The translations under genes were made by a program, and so were the position numbers. From positions 519,846 to 583,845 of the forward strand of contig CAVZJU010000001.1 in assembly GCA_963775695.1 (NCBI GenBank): DNA of 64,000 nucleotides, given 5' to 3'. This DNA is from DATBLE01 sp963775695 (GTDB lineage Bacteria; Actinomycetota; Thermoleophilia; Gaiellales; Gaiellaceae). The notes beneath the pieces are model-generated. The model did not search any database. It was not told the origin of the DNA and was given only the letters and a program-made list of their open reading frames with translations. Of this stretch, positions 44,001 to 50,289 are shown in pieces (within the stretch, counting starts at the first letter, position 1; every line of letters starts with the position of its first letter).

Positions 44001-44036
44001 CGTACAAAGCGTACGCTTTGTACGGGGAGCTGTCAA
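44001..44036 (-). promoter_or_regulatory. promoter and palindromic operator of the island operon
   Basis: Reading leftward: TTGACA (44036-44031), a 17-bp spacer, and TACGCT (44013-44008). The -10 hexamer lies in the centre of a perfect 24-bp palindrome (44001-44024; half-site CGTACAAAGCGT). The predicted start of transcription is within a few bases of the ATG at 43997, so the message would be leaderless. A protein bound to the palindrome would cover the -10 region. The layout is typical of toxin-antitoxin autoregulation. Confidence 0.75.
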
Positions 44037-44056
44037 ATCGGGTGCGGCGGGCTCCT

Positions 44057-44192
44057 CAGCGGATTCCTAAACCGCGTGCGCTGGTTCGATTCCCGCCGGG
44101 GGCCCTTCAATCCCTCTATCCATCCCGTTTTTTCTCCTTCTGCGGGCCGGCTCGAGCCGGCCGGGATTTCCTAAACTCATGTTTCCTAAACT
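44057..44192 (+). repeat. right 136-bp direct repeat (attR-like) with a tRNA-Arg 3' fragment
   Basis: It begins in the anticodon arm of a tRNA-Arg fragment (AGCGGATTCCTAAACCGC), continues through a mutated 3' half that lacks the D arm and 5' acceptor strand, and ends at TTTCCTAAACT. About ten of 136 positions differ from the left copy. It starts 20 bp before the -35 box of the island operon and ends inside the decayed AHSA1 gene. Confidence 0.85.
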
Positions 44193-44434
44193 AGATCGTC
44201 CAAGGAAAGTGTGACGATCGTCTCCTGGTCTTCGGGATCGGGATCCTCGTAGCGGAACGTGTAGCTCAGATAAGCGGGCGGGCCGACTTCGCGAACTCGC
44301 CGCCGAGGTAGAAGAGCCTTCGGGCGGCTGTATGGCGATCCGATAGGCGCCGCTGACCCGCAGGTCTAATCCACGCTGCGAGCGGTAAACTCGTTCGGTC
44401 CGAACCACTTCGCAACCTCTGCTGGCTCGGTCAA
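44186..44434 (-). pseudogene. decayed AHSA1/SRPBCC-domain gene, truncated at the right repeat
   Basis: Pieces of an activator-of-Hsp90-ATPase-like (SRPBCC) protein appear in order but in different frames: LTEPAEVAKWFGPNEFTARS up to a stop at 44366, LDLRVSGAYRIAIQPPEG, RLFYLGGEFAK, then VGPPAYLSYTFRYEDPDPED and TIVTLSLDDLV ending at a TAG formed by the repeat. At least three frameshifts are needed to join them. Both the first 20 or so residues and the last third of the domain are missing. The 3' end coincides with the edge of the 136-bp repeat, so recombination there probably cut the gene. Confidence 0.72.
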
Positions 44435-44461
44435 CCGTTACCGGGCTGAGGCCGCCGGAGG

Positions 44462-45364
44462 TCAGGTGGAGGATGCGCGCACAGCGCCCTCTGTCGTGCC
44501 CGCCGCGAGCTTCGCGCTCATCTTGATCGCCTTGACGGCGCCAGTCGCGCCGGCCTGCAGGGTTAGCCCAAGCGCCAGGAGGACGACCCCGAGCGCGAAC
44601 AAGACGTTGTTCGATCCGAGCAGCAGGATCCCAATGCGCCCGATCAAGTACGGCGGCGTGCACACGAGCGCGCCGAGCGTCCCGCTGATCAGCGTCGCAG
44701 CCAGCTTGTCGCGGCGAGAGCCGGCGGGCCTGATCCCCACGATCCGCGCCGGGACCGTGACGTAGGTGAGCATCATCACGCCGACCACGATCCCAAGCGA
44801 CAGCGTGAACCACGGGCGGCCCCAGCGGGGAACGACGATGGCCGAGAAACCCAGGGCCAGGCCGACAACGAGCCCGACGCCGAGCACGACTCCGAGGTGG
44901 CGGCGCGCGAGCGTGAACGCCGGCCGGATTCGGGGCTTGCCGGGCTGCGAGATCGCGAATGCGAAGACCGCGTTGAGGTAAAAGCTCGCCACGGTCAGGA
45001 GCGCGATCGCGGCGACGAGCGCGATCACGACCGGGCCGTGCCAGTCGTGGAACTCCTTCCCCTTGAACACGTGCGCCTTCAGGTCGAGCAGCGCGACCCA
45101 GATCCACATCGCCGGCAGGACCTGGATCAGCGTCAGCCTCCAGTTCAAGACCAGAAGCCTCAGGCCCTGGAAGAGCATGGCGAAGGCGCCGATTGCGAAC
45201 ACGAGCGGCGCGAAGATCCGCCGCGACCGGCTGAGTTCGAGGACCGCCGTCTCGACCGCAGCCTCGTCGCCCTCCTGGATCGCGCGGAGCAGCGCGCGCC
45301 CCTGCCTCGCGAGCACCTGGCGACGCGATGGGGGCGTGCCCTCCTGGCCAGACCGAGCGATCAT
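44462..45364 (-). CDS. polytopic membrane protein of unknown function
   Basis: A 300-residue protein with a hydrophilic N-terminus of about 50 residues and some six membrane helices (for example FAPLVFAIGAFAMLFQGLRL, VVIALVAAIALLTVASFYL, LGVVLGVGLVVGLALGFSAI, ISGTLGALVCTPPYLIGRIG). No family is recognised. It diverges from the small membrane protein at 45380 with 15 bp between start codons. Actinobacterial membrane proteins of this look are common and mostly unstudied. Confidence 0.75.
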   Translation of the reverse strand: MIARSGQEGTPPSRRQVLARQGRALLRAIQEGDEAAVETAVLELSRSRRIFAPLVFAIGAFAMLFQGLRLLVLNWRLTLIQVLPAMWIWVALLDLKAHVFKGKEFHDWHGPVVIALVAAIALLTVASFYLNAVFAFAISQPGKPRIRPAFTLARRHLGVVLGVGLVVGLALGFSAIVVPRWGRPWFTLSLGIVVGVMMLTYVTVPARIVGIRPAGSRRDKLAATLISGTLGALVCTPPYLIGRIGILLLGSNNVLFALGVVLLALGLTLQAGATGAVKAIKMSAKLAAGTTEGAVRASST

Positions 45365-45379
45365 CGCCTAGGCTTGCTT

Positions 45380-45646
45380 ATGACCTCCCGCCGCCTCCCG
45401 CACCGGGACGCCGACTGGAGTGATCCCGTGCAGGGCGCGATCGCCGTCGGCCTCGGTGTCGACATCCTGCAGGTCGTCGCCGCGTACATGTTCGGACCGT
45501 ACACTCGCAAGAAGCAGGGAACCTACGGGGCGCTCGGCCTGGCCGCGGCACTGCTCGTCGGCCTGTGGGCGCTTGGACGCCTGCTCGTCGGGGCGGCGGA
45601 GATCAACGCAACGCTCTCGGAGCGCAAGGGGCGGGAGACCGAATGA
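45380..45646 (+). CDS. small membrane protein, coupled to the YihY family gene
   Basis: An 88-residue protein with two hydrophobic segments (AIAVGLGVDILQVVAAYMFG and YGALGLAAALLVGLWALGRL). Its stop overlaps the ATG of the next gene (ATGA), so it is probably made together with that protein. Family unknown. Confidence 0.68.
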   Translation: MTSRRLPHRDADWSDPVQGAIAVGLGVDILQVVAAYMFGPYTRKKQGTYGALGLAAALLVGLWALGRLLVGAAEINATLSERKGRETE

Positions 45647-46536
45647 GCAAGGGCCCCGGACGCGTCGGCACGCGCGTCGGCTCGATCAGAGACTGGCTTG
45701 GGAGGCAGACGGACTCGTGGGTCGGCCGTTTCTCGTTCCTGTGGTTCAAGCGCTACATGCAGGCGAGCAAGAACTCCGGGTCGGCGACGACGGCGTATTT
45801 CATGCTCTCGGTGATTCCGACGGCCCTCGTCGCGATCGCGTTCTTCGACCAGTCCGGCGGCGACACGAATGCCCTGGCGGAGCGCCTCATCACGCACATG
45901 CATCTCAGCGGCAGCGCAGCGGACATCGTCCGTCAGACCTTCGGCACGACCGCCAACAACGCGGTCGCGGCGACAGTGGCGGTGGTGATCAGCTTCCTCT
46001 TCTGGGGCATCGGAATCGGTCAGCTGTACCGGGACGTCTACATGCGAGCGTGGCGGGTGGAGACCGCCCAGGCGAGCGACCAGGCACTGTTCACGATCTG
46101 GTACTTCGTCACCTGCGGCCTAATCGGGGTCATGTTCGTGGCGACGACGGAGACCGCCTCGTCCAGCCGCGCGCTCTTCATCCCCGTCTGGCTGGCAGCA
46201 TCGATCGTCTACTGGCTCTGGACGCCGCGCTTCCTGCTGCACCGCAAGGTGCCGACGAAGAAGCTCCTCCCGGGAGCGATCCTCGGCGCCCTCGTGCTTG
46301 GCGGCACGATCGGCACCTCGCCACTCTGGATGGGCCCGACCCTGAACCAAAACGCCAAGGCGTTCGGCTCGTTCGGCGTGGTCCTCGCGATCATCGCGTT
46401 CGTCCTGATCGCGATCACGATCTCGATGGCCTGTGCGGTCTTCGCCCCGGTGTGGGAGGAGTTCCGACAGGCGGAGGAGGAGCGGAAGGCGGCGCAGGCG
46501 AAGACAGCCGAGCCGACCGCCGACGTGCAAGCGTGA
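45643..46536 (+). CDS. YihY/UPF0761 family inner membrane protein
   Basis: A 297-residue protein with about six membrane helices. SGSATTAYFMLSVIPTALVA, FLFWGIGIGQLYRDVYMRAW and TPRFLLHRKVPTKKLLPGAI follow the pattern of the YihY (formerly ribonuclease BN/BrkB) family. The C-terminus is a charged, alanine- and glutamate-rich tail. Its function is not established; earlier RNase BN assignments for the family proved wrong. It is coupled to the small gene upstream. Confidence 0.78.
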   Translation: MSKGPGRVGTRVGSIRDWLGRQTDSWVGRFSFLWFKRYMQASKNSGSATTAYFMLSVIPTALVAIAFFDQSGGDTNALAERLITHMHLSGSAADIVRQTFGTTANNAVAATVAVVISFLFWGIGIGQLYRDVYMRAWRVETAQASDQALFTIWYFVTCGLIGVMFVATTETASSSRALFIPVWLAASIVYWLWTPRFLLHRKVPTKKLLPGAILGALVLGGTIGTSPLWMGPTLNQNAKAFGSFGVVLAIIAFVLIAITISMACAVFAPVWEEFRQAEEERKAAQAKTAEPTADVQA

Positions 46537-46796
46537 TCAGCGTCAAGCCCCTGCCGTGTGGAGGAAAGGCGACACGCCGCCTTCTGCTGTGGGCGAGCTG
46601 CGGATCAAGGCGGCGGGATCAATGGTCGGCGATGCGCCGATGCCCATTGGGCACCCAAATGCGGCACCGCGCCTCAAGGCGGACTTTCGTTTCCTCGCCG
46701 GTGCGCACATCACCCTCGTGGGGTGATGCGTCGGAGCCTCACACGATCGAGATTTTCGGGTGAACCCAGAGAACATCGACGACTGAGGGAGGATCT
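46537..46796. other. intergenic region with one hairpin and no trusted gene
   Basis: 260 bp between the YihY gene and a 57-residue membrane protein. CATCACCC (46708-46715) and GGGTGATG (46721-46728) pair around TCGTG and may end the upstream transcript. Short open frames exist in several phases, but none has a ribosome-binding site or a family pattern. Confidence 0.5.
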
Positions 46797-46970
46797 ATGT
46801 GGTGGGGAATTGGCTTCGGCGGCTTGTTCTTGTACCTGTTGCTGCTCATCTTTCTCGGAATCAGGACGCTCAGAAACGGGCACGGGTGGATGTTCTTCTT
46901 CGGCATCTTCTTCCCGCTCTTCTGGCTGATCGGCGCCTTCATGCTGCCCGCAAGCCCACAGCCAGCCTAG
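46797..46970 (+). CDS. 57-residue membrane protein
   Basis: A short gene with a strong GAGGGAGG ribosome-binding site five bases before the ATG. The product starts MWWGIGFGGLFLYLLLLIFL, then a turn GIRTLRNGHG and a second hydrophobic helix WMFFFGIFFPLFWLIGAFML. A two-helix hairpin of this size is common as a small regulatory or stress membrane protein. No family can be named. Confidence 0.72.
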   Translation: MWWGIGFGGLFLYLLLLIFLGIRTLRNGHGWMFFFGIFFPLFWLIGAFMLPASPQPA

Positions 46971-47074
46971 GGTTCGGAGGAAGGCTTATCGAGCGCGCAT
47001 CGTGAGCGGGGTGCTCTTCGCGATCTGCCAGGGCCCAGGACTCCCCGCCCTCTTGTCTTCGAGATGAATCGCGC

Positions 47075-47533
47075 ATGCCGCGCGTAGCTCGTCCGAACGT
47101 CATCGAGCGGCGCATGTCGCGCTTCCTGCGCGAACCGCCGTCTGTCCGGACTGCCGCCAGCGTCATCGTCACGGCGACTGCGGTGGTGGTCGTCGTCGGC
47201 GGCGTCTTGATGCGGGTGTTCGACCACGACGAGTACTCGAACATCTGGGTCGGTATGTGGTGGGCGTTGCAGACGGTGACCACCGTGGGTTACGGCGATG
47301 TGACGCCGAAGCACCCCTCGGGCCGGATCATCGCTGCCTTCGTCATGCTCGAGGGCATCGCCTTTCTGACCATCATCATCGCGGCGATTACCTCGACCTT
47401 CGTCGCGCGCGCGGCCCAAGAGCAGGAGATCGCGGAAGCCGCTGAAGAGGACGACGCCGAGCTACGACTCGAGGCCCGGTTGGACGACATCGACCAGCGC
47501 CTCGAACGGATCGAGATGATGCTCCGCAAGTGA
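47075..47533 (+). CDS. two-transmembrane potassium channel
   Basis: A 152-residue ion channel subunit. TM1 is near residues 27-45, the pore helix and selectivity filter read WWALQTVTTVGYGDVTPKHP, and TM2 is AFVMLEGIAFLTIIIAAITS. TVGYGD is the potassium filter. The C-terminus (residues 112-152) is a charged coiled coil (LEARLDDIDQRLERIEMML) that probably holds the tetramer together; there is no RCK domain. Gating signals cannot be read from the sequence. Confidence 0.9.
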   Translation: MPRVARPNVIERRMSRFLREPPSVRTAASVIVTATAVVVVVGGVLMRVFDHDEYSNIWVGMWWALQTVTTVGYGDVTPKHPSGRIIAAFVMLEGIAFLTIIIAAITSTFVARAAQEQEIAEAAEEDDAELRLEARLDDIDQRLERIEMMLRK

Positions 47534-47815
47534 AGCCACCTGCGGCCGGCCATGTGAGGCCGCAGCCGCCGATCAGATCAGTTCGCGATCGTTGACTTTC
47601 TATCCAGCTGCCTTACAACGTCGAGTTCGATGAATCGACTCGACTCGACTTGCTCAGGTGAGCGCACCTCGCAGGTAATCGGCGACGGTCGTCTGCGGCC
47701 GCAGCCACTCCGGCGCTGCTCCGATCTCATCACCACGGGTCTGGCGGCGCTCGTGATCGGCTGGTGGATCTGCTTCGCTCGGGAGAGCAGCGTGTCGTCC
47801 TCGGCCCCGGTCCGA
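47534..47815. other. intergenic region between the channel and amidotransferase genes
   Basis: 282 bp between convergent genes, with a locally AT-rich stretch (GATCGTTGACTTTCTATCC near 47588-47606). On the minus strand the amidotransferase frame stays open after its TAG until a TGA at 47654, but that part has no start codon of its own. No RNA structure or promoter convinced me. Confidence 0.4.
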
Positions 47816-48655
47816 CTATGCGACGTGCGCGGGTACCACCGGTTGGAACGGGTGCAGCTCGTCCTGGCCGGGTTGGACGATCCCATAGCTCGCCTCGGGC
47901 ACCTCGTTCCAGACGCCAGGCAGATCGCCGAGCGGCTCGGAGACGACCAGCCGCGTCTCCTCGTCGAAGAGGGCGAGGCGCGGGTCGTCGGGGTAGAGCT
48001 CCTTGAGCGTCTCGTACGTGCTCGAGTAGAAGAGCGAGCGCGACCTTCCCTCGCTCGAGTAGCGAAACGCCCAGAGCCGCTCGCCGTTCGTCGTCACGAT
48101 CGTCCCCTGGAACGGGAACTCGACCTCGTGCTCGTGACCGACCTCCTCGACTAGCCCGAGCGTGCGGGCGACCGCGGCGGGCGGATCCTCGTCGAGGCCA
48201 AGCGTCAACGCGAGGAAGAAGAGCACCTCCGAGTCGGTCGTGCCCTCGATGAACGGATAAAGCTCAGGATCGACCGCGAGCACGAGGTCGCGCTTCACCT
48301 GCAACCAATCCGACACCACGCCGTTGTGCGCCCACAGCCACCTGCCGTGGCCGAACGGGTGGCAGTTCGTCTGCTGCACCGGCGTTCCCGTCGTCGCACG
48401 GACGTGGGCGACGAACAGGTGCGACTCGACGTGGCCGGCGAGCTGGCGCAGGTTGCGGTCGTTCCAGGCCGGTTCCATGCTCTTGAAGGTTCCCGGCCCG
48501 TACTCGCTGTACCAGCCGATCCCGAATCCGTCCCCGTTCGTCGGCTCGGCGCCCATGCGCGACTCGAGGCTCTGCTCGATCAGCGAGTGCTGTGGCCCAT
48601 AGAGGACCTTGTCCATCAGGACCGGCTTTCCGTAGTACGCAAGCCAACGACACAT
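47816..48655 (-). CDS. class II glutamine amidotransferase, EgtC/YafJ-like
   Basis: A 279-residue N-terminal nucleophile amidotransferase. The protein begins MCRWLAYYG, so Cys2 would be exposed after removal of methionine. Further motifs are NGDGFGIGWYSE, FVAHVRATTG, NCHPFGHGRWLWAHNG and GTTDSEVLFFLAL. Relatives act in ergothioneine synthesis (EgtC) or are of unknown function (YafJ); no other ergothioneine genes are in the window, so the reaction is open. A GAAGGGAGA site precedes the ATG. Confidence 0.88.
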   Translation of the reverse strand: MCRWLAYYGKPVLMDKVLYGPQHSLIEQSLESRMGAEPTNGDGFGIGWYSEYGPGTFKSMEPAWNDRNLRQLAGHVESHLFVAHVRATTGTPVQQTNCHPFGHGRWLWAHNGVVSDWLQVKRDLVLAVDPELYPFIEGTTDSEVLFFLALTLGLDEDPPAAVARTLGLVEEVGHEHEVEFPFQGTIVTTNGERLWAFRYSSEGRSRSLFYSSTYETLKELYPDDPRLALFDEETRLVVSEPLGDLPGVWNEVPEASYGIVQPGQDELHPFQPVVPAHVA

Positions 48656-48733
48656 GATCCGTCTCCCTTCTGAATGACCAATTATCGAAGTTCGCCTCTT
48701 ATCAATTCTTTCATCTGGGGAGAGGAGGAAGGG

Positions 48734-48897
48734 ATGCGCCCCTGAACCGATGCTCCCTCTCCGATCACCCTGATGGACGCCGCCAGTTCGGCGAGCTCCT
48801 CGCAGCGCTGCGCTCGTCGCTCGCCGAGGCCCGCGCGGTTCGTGTCCGGCTCGCCGATCCGACATCCGACGTGATCGAGGACGTACAGCCCCCGTAG
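48734..48897 (+). pseudogene. frameshifted small gene, possible first member of a small-protein operon
   Basis: An AGGAGG site five bases upstream leads to ATG CGC CCC TGA, a three-codon frame. If one more C were in the C run at 48739-48742, the frame would continue for 54 codons with good coding character (RRQFGELLAALRSSLAEA, VRLADPTSDVIEDVQPP) to the TAG at 48895. The next gene starts 22 bp later. So this is a small gene broken by one base, an assembly error in a homopolymer, or a -1 frameshift site. Function unknown. Confidence 0.42.
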
Positions 48898-48919
48898 TCC
48901 GACGCAAGGAGGTCCGACA

Positions 48920-49168
48920 GTGCCCGTCGAGTGCAGCCGGCTGTTCCAGGCGCGAGCCGTCGTCGCGCCGCTCGAATGCCGAACGGTCGCCGGCCCGTTC
49001 AAGAGCGCGGTCGTCCTCACGGACGTCGTGTTCGAGCTCAACGACCATCCGAACGGCTTCCAGTCGCGCGCGTGCGGGTTCGTCTGGAACGCGCTTGCCG
49101 GCCAGTGGAGCCGCCTGCTGAGGGCGGCCACAGCTGCCACGAGTCGAATGTCGACGTGTCCGGGGTGA
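48920..49168 (+). CDS. 82-residue protein of unknown function
   Basis: The GTG start has an ideal AAGGAGG ribosome-binding site eight bases upstream (48905-48911). The 82-residue product (PVECSRLFQARAVVAPLECR, VLTDVVFELNDHPNGFQSRA) has G/C-rich third positions like the neighbours and no membrane segment. It has three cysteines in its first 55 residues. The stop overlaps the GTG of the next gene (GTGA), so the two are coupled. No family recognised. Confidence 0.6.
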   Translation: MPVECSRLFQARAVVAPLECRTVAGPFKSAVVLTDVVFELNDHPNGFQSRACGFVWNALAGQWSRLLRAATAATSRMSTCPG

Positions 49169-49551
49169 AGGCCGTCGGCGGCGGCTATTCGATCGACTGG
49201 CTCGAGATGCAGTCCGGGGCGCTCGACCCGCACGACCCGACCGGCGTCGGGGCCGCGACCGGCGACGTGGAGCACGCGCTCGGGGAGCGCGAGCTCGTCG
49301 GGACCGTCCGCGAGCACGTCCATCCGGGCGATCTCGTCGTCCACGGCGCCGACGGCACTACGACGCTCCCGCACGGCTCGACGCTCGCGGCGCGGCTCGC
49401 CGGCCACGAGCCGGCGCTGCAAAGCGGACGGGAGGAGCGAACGGCCCGGCTTCCGGAAGGAACCAACCTCGTCGTCGCGCGGCGATCGGCCGACGGACGG
49501 TCCGTGCATTGGCTCTGCTATCGCGAGCACGAGGGGGCGACCGCGGCCTGA
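49165..49551 (+). CDS. 128-residue protein of unknown function, coupled to the gene upstream
   Basis: A cytoplasmic protein starting (from GTG) KAVGGGYSIDWLEMQSGALD. It is rich in histidine and acidic residues (VEHALGERELVGTVREHVHP, GDLVVHGADGTT) and ends VHWLCYREHEGATAA. The beta-strand-like GDLVVHG and GTNLVVARR segments suggest a compact beta-rich fold. Its start overlaps the stop of the 82-residue protein. The frame changes from the upstream gene exactly at that overlap, which supports two real coupled genes rather than one. Confidence 0.6.
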   Translation: MKAVGGGYSIDWLEMQSGALDPHDPTGVGAATGDVEHALGERELVGTVREHVHPGDLVVHGADGTTTLPHGSTLAARLAGHEPALQSGREERTARLPEGTNLVVARRSADGRSVHWLCYREHEGATAA

Positions 49552-49761
49552 CGCGTTGACACCATCTGTGCCGTCTGTCACGAGAGACGCATGAGCGAGA
49601 CCACGGCCGTTCTCGCTGTCAGGGCCGCGGCTGCGCCGGCGAACGCCGCGCCGCGAGCATGTCCGGCCGGGCGCACCCTTTTCCGATTCGGTAGATCGGA
49701 TCAGAGTCGTAACGCTCAAGGAACCGGCTCTTGTTGTGGGTGAAGGTGTAGCGTCACCGTC

Positions 49762-50289
49762 GTGGGAGCCCGGCGCAGTGCGAGGGGCCGCGCAGCCGCC
49801 GCGACAACGGTGACAGCGCTCGGTCTCGCCCTCCTGGTCGGTCCCGCTGCGGCGGCGCGGCCCGATCCACGCGCCTTTCTCTCCTGGAACGCGACCGCCA
49901 GGGTCGCGCACCTGCGCCTTGTCGCCGGGTTGAACGGGTCCAACAATGGCTTCAACTACGACGGCTACGGACGGGGAGAGCTGCTCGTGACGATTCCGCT
50001 CGGCTGGCGGGTCGTCGTCGCCTGCGAAAACCGTGGCAACCGGCGGCACTCGTGCGCCATCGTCAAGGGATCGCTGGCAACACGGCCGGCCTTCCCCGGA
50101 GCGGCGAGCCCTTCGCCGCGTACCGGGCTCGCCCCGGGCTCGAGCGTGACGTTCTCGTTCCGCGCCAGCCGCGTGGGCTCGTTCCGGATCGCGTGCCTCG
50201 TCCCCGGCCACGAGCAGGCGCGCGAGTGGGCCGTGCTGGTGATCGCTCGGGGCGGGAAGCCGACGATCTCCGCCCGCGGCGGCCCCTAG
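49762..50289 (+). CDS. sulfocyanin-like blue copper protein
   Basis: A 175-residue exported cupredoxin of the sulfocyanin (SoxE) family. After the signal peptide comes the family's NGSNNGFNYDGYGRGELLVT, then VVVACENRGNRRHSCAIVKG with the first copper histidine, and FRIACLVPGHEQAREWAVLV with the copper cysteine and second histidine. In the sulfocyanins I recall, a methionine stands five residues after that histidine; here the aligned residue is glutamate. It would carry electrons to the oxidase coded next to it. It is convergent with ctaB2, overlapping by four bases. Confidence 0.8.
   Translation: MGARRSARGRAAAATTVTALGLALLVGPAAAARPDPRAFLSWNATARVAHLRLVAGLNGSNNGFNYDGYGRGELLVTIPLGWRVVVACENRGNRRHSCAIVKGSLATRPAFPGAASPSPRTGLAPGSSVTFSFRASRVGSFRIACLVPGHEQAREWAVLVIARGGKPTISARGGP

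Noticed and set aside
42190..44056. Integrase or transposase expected in the tRNA-flanked island
   Set aside because: All frames were read; none shows a tyrosine recombinase (R...HxxR...Y) or DDE pattern. The absence is itself reported.
44067..45107. 346-codon minus-strand frame across the right repeat and the membrane-protein gene
   Set aside because: Its middle part coincides with one piece of the AHSA1 remnant; the rest is a shadow of the membrane protein at 44462-45364.
46433..46726. Short plus-strand frame ending PHPNAAPRLKADF-like sequence after the YihY gene
   Set aside because: No ribosome-binding site, no family pattern, and its first half is a shadow of the upstream gene.
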